Below, piece by piece: positions 6,395 to 12,703 of a stretch of 12,703 nt of DNA. The notes below the pieces were generated by a model, which saw only the letters and a list, made by a program, of their open reading frames with translations, did no database searches and was not told the origin of the DNA. Both the position numbers and the translations under genes were made by a program. This DNA is from JBBRLG01 sp038231495. Lineage in GTDB: Bacteria > Planctomycetota > Planctomycetia > Gemmatales > Gemmataceae. The first letter of the stretch is position 1. The number at the start of each line of letters is the position of its first letter. The stretch covers positions 1 to 12,703 of the forward strand of contig JBBRLG010000175.1 of assembly GCA_038231495.1 (NCBI GenBank), written 5' to 3'.

Positions 6395-9300
6395 TTACCC
6401 AACCGCGATCTCCACAGGGCGAATTGCGGTCAACTCCGTGCCCACGTCCGGCAACAACCGCTGGCCGCGCACCAGCGCGACGGGGTGGCCCTTGCCCGCG
6501 CGGTCGTGCTCCCACACCTCTATCCAGTCGTCCCAATAAATGGGGTTCGCGCTGAATAACACCTGCGCCGCCGTCAACCCCGGCAGGTCCACCAGCGGCG
6601 GCTGCGGTTGCAGTACCGAACCGTCCAGGTCGTAAACCGCCTTGCCCTCCCGATCGGGCCAGACCGTCAGGCCGTCCTCGTCCACCGCGAAGGTCGCGCC
6701 CGCCGGCAACACCGCGGCCAACTGTTCGCGCACCAGGTCCACGCCCGCCAGCTTGTAGAAGCCGGCCAGCGCGTTCGTGAACGCCCGCGCCTGCTCCGGC
6801 TCCAGTTGCAGGAGCCAGCCCGGTTGGCCGACCGCCGCCACCAACCAGCCGCCGTGTTCCTCGAAGTCCAACTGCACGCCGGCCTTGCCCAACTCCGGGC
6901 AACGCAGCTCGATGCGCAGCCGGTTCGTGCCGGTCAGGATTTCGCCGGCCTGGACTCGGCCCGCCAACCGCCAACTGTGGCTGCCGTCCAGGATCGCCAG
7001 CAAGTCGCGCGAAACGAAGTGCCGTAACGCCTCTTCGATCTGGTGCAGCGCCTCCATCTGCTTGCGGGCCTTGGCACTTTCGTTGGCCCGCGCGCTGTGC
7101 CGTAGCCGGGCGTACAACTTGGGCAGCGTGCCCGAATGGATGCCGGGCCGCATCAGACGCAGGACCGTCTCGCCGTGGTGGCCGACCACCTCCGGCACCA
7201 GCGTCGGCGATTGGTTGGCGCGGTACAGCCGCCAGTTTTCCTTCAACTCCCACACCAGAAAACCCGCCAGGCCCGGCAGGAAGAACAACACCACGCCCAG
7301 CGCCAGCCGCGCCGCCGCGAGGCCGACCACCGGCTCCAGCGACCCCGTGACCAGCTGGTCCAGGAGCGGGATAATCGGGATCATCAACTTGGCCGCCACC
7401 GTCACGACCGGGAAGTGCTTGATCGGGTTGTACGTCGGCTCGATGAACAGGTTGATAGTCAGCCGCACCACATAGGTGAAGACGTACCAGAGCACTCCCA
7501 GGACCGGCTTGAAGAGCAGTGACAGCCGGCTGTCACCACGGCGGAAGCGGAACCACTCGTCCACCGTGTACAGGAAGCGCTCGATCTCTTCGAGGGTGCG
7601 CTTGAACACGTAGAGGATCAGCCGGATCGTTTCGGGGACGACGTTGATGCGGACGATTTCCCAGGTGCGCACGAGCCGGTCGGTACACGCCTCCTCGAAG
7701 TGCAGCCCCAGCCGCGAGTTGAGCAGCACGCACAAGAGTACGAAGAGCGATCCCTCCAGGAGGGCGAGCGACGTGTGGTCGTAGCCGAGCCAGTAGAGGG
7801 CCAGGGGCACCGGCGTCGCCCAAAGCAGGGGCTTGAGCACGAAGCGGTACGCGAGCAGGTACAGCCGACTTTGCAGCACGAAGCGGATCGGCGGCAGGTT
7901 CAGCACGTACGCCGGCACGTCGAAAACCAGGGAGCGCAGCAGGTGCCACGCGGTCAGAAACGCCCGGCCCATGCGGTTGCGCAGCGCGCCGACGTGCAAG
8001 ATCACCGCCAGCAACAGACCGAGCGGAATCAGCGTGTAGGGGTGGACGAAATGGACGTGGTAGGCGTGGACGGCGGCATGGGAGGCGGCCACCATCAGCG
8101 GGCCGCTGGCCGGGTCGGACAACTGGCCGATGGAGCCGGCCAACTCTTCGGGCGTGGTCAACGGCGGCGGCGCGAAGAAGTGTACCGTCTGATCGACCAT
8201 GTGCTGCGCGCCTTCGAGCAGCAGGTACGCGCCGCCGAACGGCAGCACGAGGTAGAGGATCAAAAGACGACCGAGGCGCGTGCCGAACGAGGCGGCGCTG
8301 AAGCGCTGCAACCAGCGCAGGTAGACGTCGCCGCGGCGGTAAACGCCTTCCATGCTGGCACCCAGCCGGCGGTTGGCGCGGATGAGCGGGTCGCCGAAGA
8401 AGAAGTCGCGCACGCCCGCCAGCTGGCCGCCGAGGAAGCCCAGCACGCCGGCGCGCGCGGGCACCGACGGCGCGCCGGCGGCGGCCGGAACCTTGTTGCC
8501 GAGGTCGGGCAGCTTGAGCCGGTTGCGCGCCACCGCGTCGCGCAGGTCGCCCATGGCGATGTAGCCGCGCTCGACGATGCGGTCGAGCAGCTCCTCGATG
8601 AGCTTTTCTTCCGCCAGCCGTTCGGGCACGTTCGCCGGCTGCAAACCGACTTCGTGCAAGATGTCGCGCACCAGCGGCCGGAAGTGGTTGCGCAACTCTT
8701 CCTCGCAATGGTGCAGCGACACGGCGAGCAGGTGCCCGAGCCGCTGCCGGGTCACTTCGAGCAGCCGGGCCGCGGTCAGCCGGCGGGCCGCGCTGCGCAG
8801 GTGCTTGACGATCAGCACGAACGGCTGATGCGGCAGGACGCGCATGACCGGCCGGCGGCCGAGCGAGATCGCCCACTCGATGAGGTCCACGGCGTAGATG
8901 TCGCGCTCGCGGTCCACGCAGACGCGCTGCAAGTCGTACAGCAGCCGGGCCTCGACCGGCCAGATGGTGCGCGACGCCGGTTCGAGCAGTTCCATCAACG
9001 TTTCGCGCCAGGCGGCCAGGTCCTCGTCGCTGAAGCCGATGGCGGCCTGGAGGCGGTAGGTGAGGCGTTTGACCTCCTCGTGCGCCGCGTGCCTTGGCTC
9101 GTCGGCCCGCTCCAGCCGCGCCGCCCAGACCGCCCGCATGTTCAGGATGGCGGCGCGGACCACGTTGCCGCGCAGGCCGACCTTCTCCGCCGCGCGCATC
9201 AGGCCCGCGAGCGCCCGGTCGGCCTCTTCGCTCTCCTGGTCCAGCGGCTGGGCCGGGTCGGGCGCGCCATCGAGCCGGGTTTGCTCGAACAGCGCTTCGC

Positions 9301-9922
9301 CGTCCACGTCGGCGGCCAGCAGGCGGTCGACGGCCGCGAAGTCGTTGACGGCCGGGAAATAGCGGCGCAGCAGGTACGGCGCGAAAAACCGCAATTCGAG
9401 ATAGAGGGCGGCGAACTCTTCATAGGCGGTGCGGTCGTCGGCGGGCGGCAGCAAGAAGAACTCCTGGCGCAGGACGGCGCGCACCTCGTCGAACTCCGCC
9501 TCGCCGATGGCGTGGACGCGGTCGCGCACGTCGGCGTCGGTCAGGCGTCCTTCGGCCGCGCACCGGCCCAATTGCCGGTGGACGCCGGCGTGAAACAGGA
9601 GCCGCCAGTATTTGAGCAGGAGCGCGTCGCGCTTCGGTCCGGCGACAAGCGGGCCGTCGGGTTGCGGCAAGAGGAGGACGGTGTCGGGCAGGGGCCGGTC
9701 CTCGGCGATTTCGAGTTCGGCACGGGTGGCGATGGCGAGGAGGGCGTCGCGGGAGAGGACGTAGCTTTTGTAATGCGGCACCTGGAGGCCTACGCCGGTG
9801 AGGCCGCGGTCCTTCTTGATGACACGGCGGAGGATGCGCGGCGGAACCAACAAGCACGACAGCTCCGCCCGCAGCAGGGTGCGTTCCAGTTCGCCGGGGA
9901 GGGTCGTACTGCCGAGGCTCAT
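6395..9922 (-). CDS. Very large multi-helix membrane protein of unknown family
   Basis: A 1175-residue protein that I do not recognise. Residues 1-540 are soluble and mostly helical, with many Arg/Glu/Leu-rich stretches and a compact segment ERGYIAMGDLRDAVARNRLK (451-470) that looks like a small winged-helix-type unit. Hydrophobic segments appear at about 551-571, 628-647, 686-712, 717-736, 805-826 and 864-892, giving roughly six membrane helices. A charged, possibly coiled region (935-975) follows, then a soluble beta-rich tail (985-1175) with WRLAGRVQAGE and GWLVAAVGQPGWLLQL. There is no signal peptide, ATP-binding loop or catalytic motif I can name. I chose ATG 9922 because GGAG lies seven bases upstream and the frame continuing to 10063 would overlap the divergent hemolysin III gene. 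It is a single gene with its own intergenic regions on both sides. A lineage-restricted membrane protein is likely, role unknown. Confidence 0.85.
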   Translation of the reverse strand: MSLGSTTLPGELERTLLRAELSCLLVPPRILRRVIKKDRGLTGVGLQVPHYKSYVLSRDALLAIATRAELEIAEDRPLPDTVLLLPQPDGPLVAGPKRDALLLKYWRLLFHAGVHRQLGRCAAEGRLTDADVRDRVHAIGEAEFDEVRAVLRQEFFLLPPADDRTAYEEFAALYLELRFFAPYLLRRYFPAVNDFAAVDRLLAADVDGEALFEQTRLDGAPDPAQPLDQESEEADRALAGLMRAAEKVGLRGNVVRAAILNMRAVWAARLERADEPRHAAHEEVKRLTYRLQAAIGFSDEDLAAWRETLMELLEPASRTIWPVEARLLYDLQRVCVDRERDIYAVDLIEWAISLGRRPVMRVLPHQPFVLIVKHLRSAARRLTAARLLEVTRQRLGHLLAVSLHHCEEELRNHFRPLVRDILHEVGLQPANVPERLAEEKLIEELLDRIVERGYIAMGDLRDAVARNRLKLPDLGNKVPAAAGAPSVPARAGVLGFLGGQLAGVRDFFFGDPLIRANRRLGASMEGVYRRGDVYLRWLQRFSAASFGTRLGRLLILYLVLPFGGAYLLLEGAQHMVDQTVHFFAPPPLTTPEELAGSIGQLSDPASGPLMVAASHAAVHAYHVHFVHPYTLIPLGLLLAVILHVGALRNRMGRAFLTAWHLLRSLVFDVPAYVLNLPPIRFVLQSRLYLLAYRFVLKPLLWATPVPLALYWLGYDHTSLALLEGSLFVLLCVLLNSRLGLHFEEACTDRLVRTWEIVRINVVPETIRLILYVFKRTLEEIERFLYTVDEWFRFRRGDSRLSLLFKPVLGVLWYVFTYVVRLTINLFIEPTYNPIKHFPVVTVAAKLMIPIIPLLDQLVTGSLEPVVGLAAARLALGVVLFFLPGLAGFLVWELKENWRLYRANQSPTLVPEVVGHHGETVLRLMRPGIHSGTLPKLYARLRHSARANESAKARKQMEALHQIEEALRHFVSRDLLAILDGSHSWRLAGRVQAGEILTGTNRLRIELRCPELGKAGVQLDFEEHGGWLVAAVGQPGWLLQLEPEQARAFTNALAGFYKLAGVDLVREQLAAVLPAGATFAVDEDGLTVWPDREGKAVYDLDGSVLQPQPPLVDLPGLTAAQVLFSANPIYWDDWIEVWEHDRAGKGHPVALVRGQRLLPDVGTELTAIRPVEIAVG

Positions 9923-10017
9923 TAAATTGCTCCGCGGGAGGCTCGCCACGATTCTCCACTGTAAAACGCGGTGACATTTCGCACAATGACGAGATCGGCG
10001 GAAACGAAGGAATAACC
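9923..10017. promoter_or_regulatory. Divergent intergenic region (two promoters expected)
   Basis: These 95 bases separate the large membrane protein gene (minus) from the hemolysin III gene (plus), so both promoters must lie here or within the coding starts. AAGGA at 10007-10011 is the ribosome site of the plus-strand gene. I could not assign -35/-10 pairs with good spacing on either strand. Confidence 0.5.
9930..9933 (-). promoter_or_regulatory. Ribosome binding site deciding the start of the large membrane protein
   Basis: GGAG on the minus strand, seven bases before ATG 9922. It fixes the start below the longer frame that reaches 10063. Confidence 0.6.
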
Positions 10018-10743
10018 ATGAGCGGTTCGGAAGTCGAGACCCTGTTCGGCGTGCGCCACCCAATCAGCGCCGCGACGCACCTGGCGTGGTGCTTCGTGTC
10101 GGCGTTCGTGGCGGCGCGGCTGGTGCGCCAGTGTCGCGGCGACCGCGTGAAGCGCGTGAGCGTCGCCTGTTTCGGCGTCAGCATGGTCGTGCTGTACGGC
10201 GTCAGCGGCCTGTTCCACTCCGTGTCGGCGGACCGGCCGGATTTGGTGCGGACGTTTCGCCTGCTCGATTTCAGCGCCATCTACTTGCTGATCGCCGGGT
10301 CGTATACGCCGGCGTTCGCGGTGCTGCTGACGGGGCGGTTGCGGGTGGCGATGCTGGCGTGGGTGTGGGGGCTGGCGGCAATTGGGAGCGCGTGCAAATG
10401 GTTGTTGCCGTTGCCGCTGGACGAACTGTCGATGGCCCTGTACATCGCCACCGGCCTGGCGGGTTTCCTGCCGGCGCGGGCGCTGGTGCGGGCGGTGGGG
10501 CCGCGGCCGCTCTTGTGGGCGCTGGCCGGTTGTGTGTGTTACTCGGCGGGGGGCATGTGCGACGCGCTGCACGGGCCGGTGCTGGTCCCCGGCTGGGTCG
10601 CCGGCCACGAAATGCTGCATTTGCTGGACATCTGCGGGACGCTGACGCACGTTTTCTTCGTGGCGCGGTACGTGGTGCCGTTCCGGCGCGAGGAGGCGAG
10701 CTACGCGGCCATGGCCGGCATGGACGCGGTGCGGGGCGGCTGA
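10018..10743 (+). CDS. Hemolysin III/PAQR-family seven-helix membrane protein
   Basis: A 241-residue integral membrane protein. HPISAATHLAWCF (14-26), SGLFHS (63-68), LLDFSAIYLLIAGSYTPAF (82-100) and GHEMLHLLDICGTLTHVFF (196-214) are the signatures of HlyIII (YqfA/TrhA) and of PAQR receptors. The proposed metal site is intact: H67 in the SxxxH motif, D84 in the DxS motif, and H197/H201 in HxxxH. Seven hydrophobic segments are visible, at about 14-36, 48-67, 86-105, 110-130, 138-158, 164-183 and 203-221. Bacterial members are linked to membrane lipid and fluidity homeostasis; hydrolase-type activity is proposed for the superfamily, and the haemolysin name is historical. AAGGA six bases before the ATG supports this start. 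It is divergent from the large membrane protein gene and 54 bases upstream of the SDR gene, with which it may be co-transcribed. Confidence 0.93.
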   Translation: MSGSEVETLFGVRHPISAATHLAWCFVSAFVAARLVRQCRGDRVKRVSVACFGVSMVVLYGVSGLFHSVSADRPDLVRTFRLLDFSAIYLLIAGSYTPAFAVLLTGRLRVAMLAWVWGLAAIGSACKWLLPLPLDELSMALYIATGLAGFLPARALVRAVGPRPLLWALAGCVCYSAGGMCDALHGPVLVPGWVAGHEMLHLLDICGTLTHVFFVARYVVPFRREEASYAAMAGMDAVRGG

Positions 10744-10797
10744 CGGACTAAGAGGTCCGTTCCGTTCCAACCCCTATTCCCTGGGTGAGGGCTTCCC

Positions 10798-11595
10798 ATG
10801 CCGCAAGGTGAGACGCAGAAGCTGGCAGGCAAGGTGGCCCTGGTGACGGGGGCGTCCGCCGGCATCGGCCGCGCCGCCGCGCTAATGCTCGCGCAGGAAG
10901 GGGCCGACGTCGCCGTCAACGACGTGGCTTCCGGGGCGGCGCACGCGGTGGCCGACCAGATTCGCAAGCTCGGCCGCCGGGCGCTGGTTTGCCCCGTGGA
11001 CGTGAGTGACCAGGCCGCCGTCGAGGCGATGGTCGGCCGCGTCGTGACGGAGTTGGGTCGGCTCGACATCCTCGTTTCCAACGCCGTCTACAGCGATCGC
11101 GAATTCTTTTACAAGGCCGACATGGCCGGCTTCCGGCGCACGCTCGACGTGACCATGTGGGGCGCGTTCTACGCCCTGCGCGCCAGCGTCAACCAGATGA
11201 TAAAGCAGGACCAGGGCGGCGCGGTCGTGTTTATCAGCTCGCCGCACGCCCACGTCGCGATGCCGACGTGCATGGCCTATAACATGGCGAAGGCAGCGCT
11301 GGACCAGATGGCCCGCACCGCCGCCGTCGAGTTGTTCGCCCAGAAGATTCGCGTCAACATCATCCACCCCGGCTGGACCGACACGCCCGGCGAGCGCAAG
11401 TTTTTCAGCGACGAGCTGCTGCAACAGGCCGCGGCGCTGCTGCCGTTGAAGCGCCTGGCGCAGCCCGAAGAGATCGCGCGCGGCGTGCTGTTCCTCGTCG
11501 ATCCGGCGTCGGACTACATCACCGGCAGCACGGTGGCCATCGACGGCGGCACCCAGTTGCCGTGGTGGTCCAAGCGCGGCTCCGGCGGCTTCTAA
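10798..11595 (+). CDS. Classical SDR-family NAD(P)-dependent oxidoreductase
   Basis: A 265-residue classical short-chain dehydrogenase/reductase. The cofactor loop TGASAGIG is at 17-24. VCPVDVSD (64-71) gives the conserved Asp that contacts adenine, and SNAV (94-97) stands where NNAG is usual. The catalytic triad is S148, Y161 and K165 in the spacing normal for the family (YNMAK). PGWTDTP (191-197) and GSTVAIDGG (243-251) complete the fold. It resembles FabG-like 3-oxoacyl reductases and glucose/sugar dehydrogenases; the substrate cannot be decided. The ATG at 10798 has GAGGG six bases upstream. The gene follows hemolysin III on the same strand after 54 bases containing a small 6-bp-stem hairpin (10743-10760) without a U tract, so co-transcription is possible. 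Confidence 0.92.
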   Translation: MPQGETQKLAGKVALVTGASAGIGRAAALMLAQEGADVAVNDVASGAAHAVADQIRKLGRRALVCPVDVSDQAAVEAMVGRVVTELGRLDILVSNAVYSDREFFYKADMAGFRRTLDVTMWGAFYALRASVNQMIKQDQGGAVVFISSPHAHVAMPTCMAYNMAKAALDQMARTAAVELFAQKIRVNIIHPGWTDTPGERKFFSDELLQQAAALLPLKRLAQPEEIARGVLFLVDPASDYITGSTVAIDGGTQLPWWSKRGSGGF

Positions 11596-11597
11596 CC

Positions 11598-11637
11598 GCC
11601 GCTTGCGGCTTTGCACGACTGCAAAGCCGCAAGCGGC
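11598..11637. terminator. Perfect 18-bp inverted repeat at a convergent junction
   Basis: gccgcttgcggctttgca (11598-11615), a four-base loop cgac, then the exact complement (11620-11637). It starts two bases after the SDR stop codon and ends five bases before the stop of the minus-strand small-protein operon, so it can serve both transcripts. There is no T tract on either strand, so it is not a textbook intrinsic terminator. A strong stem blocking read-through or protecting mRNA ends is the likely role. Confidence 0.65.
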
Positions 11638-11642
11638 AAACC

Positions 11643-11855
11643 CTAGCCAAACCGATGTTCCTCACAGTGACAGTTAAAGGCCGGTCCGGCGCGCGTCATG
11701 CGCGCGACCAGCGGCGTCCGGCACCGCGGGCAGCGCGGCACGACGGACAGGTCCGCGACGGCCTGCCGCCGTTGGGCGTCGAGGGCCGGCCGGTCGGGGT
11801 CGTAGTCGTCCTGTCCCGCAATCTCGACAACGTCGGCGTGGTGCGCGTGGGTCAT
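11643..11855 (-). CDS. Small zinc-ribbon-like protein, 70 aa (third gene of operon)
   Basis: Starts at ATG 11855 with AGGAG eight bases upstream; an in-frame start at 11888 would overlap the preceding gene further. The N-terminal 40 residues are acidic with a His cluster (THAHH). The C-terminal part has CPRC (42-45) and CHC (62-64), a CxxC-16-CxC arrangement able to bind a metal ion. The start is one base after the stop of the 77-aa gene (TGA A ATG), implying translational coupling. I do not recognise the family, and no function can be assigned. Confidence 0.68.
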   Translation of the reverse strand: MTHAHHADVVEIAGQDDYDPDRPALDAQRRQAVADLSVVPRCPRCRTPLVARMTRAGPAFNCHCEEHRFG

Positions 11856-11856
11856 T

Positions 11857-12090
11857 TCAGCACTCCTGGTACACGGGTGGGACTGCAAAAGGTGCGTCGA
11901 ACAGCGGCAAGCGCTGGCGGGCGCGCTCGGTCAGGCGGCGCAGGTGGGCTTCCCATTGCGGCGTCCAGCCGCGCCGCCGGACGTACAGGATGCGGAAGGT
12001 TTTCTTGGCGTTGCACGGCGCACAGAGGCCCAGGCCGCTGCCGCGCGGCCGGCGTTCGCAGTGCAGGCACGGGGGTGGGTTGGCAAGCAT
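11857..12090 (-). CDS. Small CxxC-CxxC zinc-finger-like protein, 77 aa (second gene of operon)
   Basis: Residues 8-26 carry CLHC and CAPC (Cys 8, 11, 23, 26) separated by RRPRGSGLGL, a treble-clef or zinc-ribbon-like knuckle. A basic stretch (VRRRGW) and a helix (WEAHLRRLTERARQRLPLFD, 46-65) follow. The pattern resembles short planctomycete proteins with a Cys knuckle and a C-terminal LTERA-type helix, by memory only. I chose ATG 12090, which has GAGG nine bases upstream. A TTG at 12105 overlapping the stop of the 71-aa gene is a possible alternative. A nucleic-acid-binding role is conceivable from the basic character but not shown. Confidence 0.68.
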   Translation of the reverse strand: MLANPPPCLHCERRPRGSGLGLCAPCNAKKTFRILYVRRRGWTPQWEAHLRRLTERARQRLPLFDAPFAVPPVYQEC

Positions 12091-12101
12091 TGGCGGGTAC
12101 C

Positions 12102-12317
12102 TCAATTCGTCAGGTGCAAGTCGTGTTGGATTTCCTGGGCGCCGGGCAGGATGAGGGCCAGCGCCGCCAGCAATTGCCGCGCGTCGGCCAGACTGAACGC
12201 GAAGCCCCGCGTGTCGTCGCGCGCCGGATGGGTCAGAAAGACGACAACGTGTTCGCAGCCCTCGTGAACTCCGTCAGTAACGGCGACGAGACGGCTCGGC
12301 ATGGCGTCGATGTGCAT
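12102..12317 (-). CDS. Small protein of unknown function, 71 aa (first gene of operon)
   Basis: Starts at ATG 12317 with GAGG five bases upstream; the frame continues upstream to 12413 but would cross the presumed promoter and dyad. An N-terminal beta-rich part (LVAVTDG, HVVVFLTHP) is followed by FSLADARQLLAALALILPGA (53-72 region of the frame, near residues 42-61), an amphipathic helix. No catalytic motif or metal site is evident. It is first in a three-gene operon; its stop lies 11 bases before the next ATG. The family is unrecognised. Confidence 0.66.
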   Translation of the reverse strand: MHIDAMPSRLVAVTDGVHEGCEHVVVFLTHPARDDTRGFAFSLADARQLLAALALILPGAQEIQHDLHLTN

Positions 12318-12335
12318 GACGTCCTCGGTAGGGGT

Positions 12336-12374
12336 ATAATATTGGCAGCGGCGTGATACTGTACAAATAGTATC
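12336..12374 (-). promoter_or_regulatory. Candidate promoter and dyad operator of the small-protein operon
   Basis: On the minus strand, TTGTAC (12366-12361) and TATTAT (12341-12336) are separated by 19 bases, a loose -35/-10 pair ending 18 bases before ATG 12317. A dyad, GATACT - 8 bases - AGTATC (12355-12374), covers the -35 element, where a repressor could block polymerase. The local AT richness contrasts with the surrounding GC-rich DNA. It does not match the proteobacterial (CTGT-N8-ACAG) or Gram-positive LexA boxes. Confidence 0.45.
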
Positions 12375-12482
12375 TATAAGAATGGTGCAGACAAGCTCGG
12401 TTGAACGCGACAATCAGAGCGGGTCGGCGCTATTTTTCGGGTGGAACCGATTGAGAGGGATTGGCCTCCATAATCCGGGAGA
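12375..12482. other. Intergenic, nothing recognised
   Basis: The 108 bases between the dyad and repeat copy C contain no frame I would defend, no RNA gene and no clear promoter. A short ggatt...aatcc arm pair lies near 12460-12478, too small to interpret. Confidence 0.4.
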
Positions 12483-12610
12483 GTGAACGGCTCCCCCCTT
12501 ACGAAGGGGGGTAGGGGGGGTGGGTGGAACGCAAGGACACAGTACACCAACCGTTCACCCCCCTACCCCCCCTTCGTAAGAGGGGAGAAGTTGATGCCGG
12601 TGAACGGTTG
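12483..12610. repeat. MITE-like repeat, copy C (opposite orientation, rearranged)
   Basis: The copy runs inverted relative to A and B: the asymmetric cggcatcaactt block plus terminus is on the right (12587-12610). The left end is gtgaacggct, a degraded terminus. An extra internal aaccgttcac (12549-12558) sits next to the right-hand G/C half-site, and the centre shares no sequence with A or B. This is best read as a diverged or recombined element, or two half-elements joined. Confidence 0.75.
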
Positions 12611-12664
12611 TCCGGTTTGTACTACCGACATGGAACCGCCCGTCGTGCCCGCGGTACAATGCAC

Positions 12665-12703
12665 GTAACCGTTCACCGGCAACTTCTCCCCCCCTTACGA
12701 AGG
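12665..12703. repeat. MITE-like repeat, copy D (truncated by window end)
   Basis: Begins with the perfect 12-bp terminus gtaaccgttcac (12665-12676), then cggcaacttctc and the C-tract/TTACGAAGG start of the first hairpin, where the window ends. Orientation is as in A and B. It lies 54 bases from copy C; those 54 bases contain nothing recognised. Confidence 0.75.

Noticed and set aside
7700..9925. Plus-strand open frame of 741 codons
   Set aside because: It lies opposite the large membrane protein gene. Its product is Arg/Ala/Gly/Gln-rich without hydrophobic core or motifs, as expected from the antisense of GC-rich codons, while the minus frame has clear membrane helices and a ribosome site.
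10743..10760. Intrinsic terminator after the hemolysin III gene
   Set aside because: The 6-bp stem (acggac/gtccgt) is short and is not followed by a T tract; it may not stop transcription into the SDR gene.
12355..12374. LexA SOS box
   Set aside because: Only the TACTGT half resembles the proteobacterial box; the CTGT-N8-ACAG pattern fails, as does the Gram-positive GAAC-N4-GTTC pattern.
12483..12668. Plus-strand 61-codon frame
   Set aside because: It is built almost entirely from repeat copy C, with no ribosome site or motif.
1648..12703. CRISPR array from recurring repeat units
   Set aside because: Copies are widely spaced, in both orientations, internally palindromic and over 100 bp long, with no regular spacers and no cas gene.

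Overview
The window is high-GC bacterial DNA. Its dense GC-rich coding, very large lineage-restricted membrane protein, small Cys-rich orphan proteins and C/G-tract palindromic repeats fit a planctomycete of the Gemmataceae type best. That assignment is inference, since no rRNA or other marker gene is present. Both ends look like contig ends: the first ~60 bases are a blur of G and C homopolymers, and the right end stops inside a repeat copy.

Region 1 (1-6284, all minus strand) is a sugar-modification cluster. In transcription order it encodes a GDP-fucose-synthase-like epimerase/reductase (6066-5086), a thiamine-diphosphate E1 alpha subunit (5105-4134), its E1 beta subunit (4165-3032), a PLP-fold enzyme of the DegT/DnrJ/EryC1 family (3032-1782) and a cobalamin-binding-type radical SAM protein (1625 to the window edge). 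The first four genes overlap one another (20, 32 and 1 bp), so they form a tight operon. The PLP-fold enzyme has His where aminotransferases carry the catalytic Lys, the hallmark of ColD/RfbH-type 3-dehydrases. My working model is as follows: a GDP-4-keto-6-deoxyhexose is deoxygenated at C3, an orphan E1 pair adds a two-carbon (acetyl-type) branch, the Fcl/ColC-like enzyme epimerises or reduces, and the radical SAM protein may C-methylate or otherwise edit. That would be a branched 3,6-dideoxy sugar for a surface polysaccharide or glycoconjugate. The four-gene block is bracketed by two direct copies of a ~135-bp MITE-like repeat.

Region 2 (6395-9922, minus) is a single gene for a 1175-residue protein of unknown family. 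It has a long helical soluble N-terminal half, a multi-helix membrane core and a soluble C-terminal domain. It is divergent from region 3.

Region 3 (10018-11595, plus) holds a hemolysin III/PAQR-family seven-helix membrane protein with its metal-ligand residues intact, then a classical SDR oxidoreductase. A perfect 18-bp inverted repeat closes the region at the convergent junction.

Region 4 (11643-12374, minus) is a compact operon of three small proteins (71, 77 and 70 aa), two with paired-Cys zinc-binding motifs. It is preceded by a dyad that overlaps a plausible promoter. The last 220 bases hold a rearranged copy and a truncated copy of the same MITE-like repeat.
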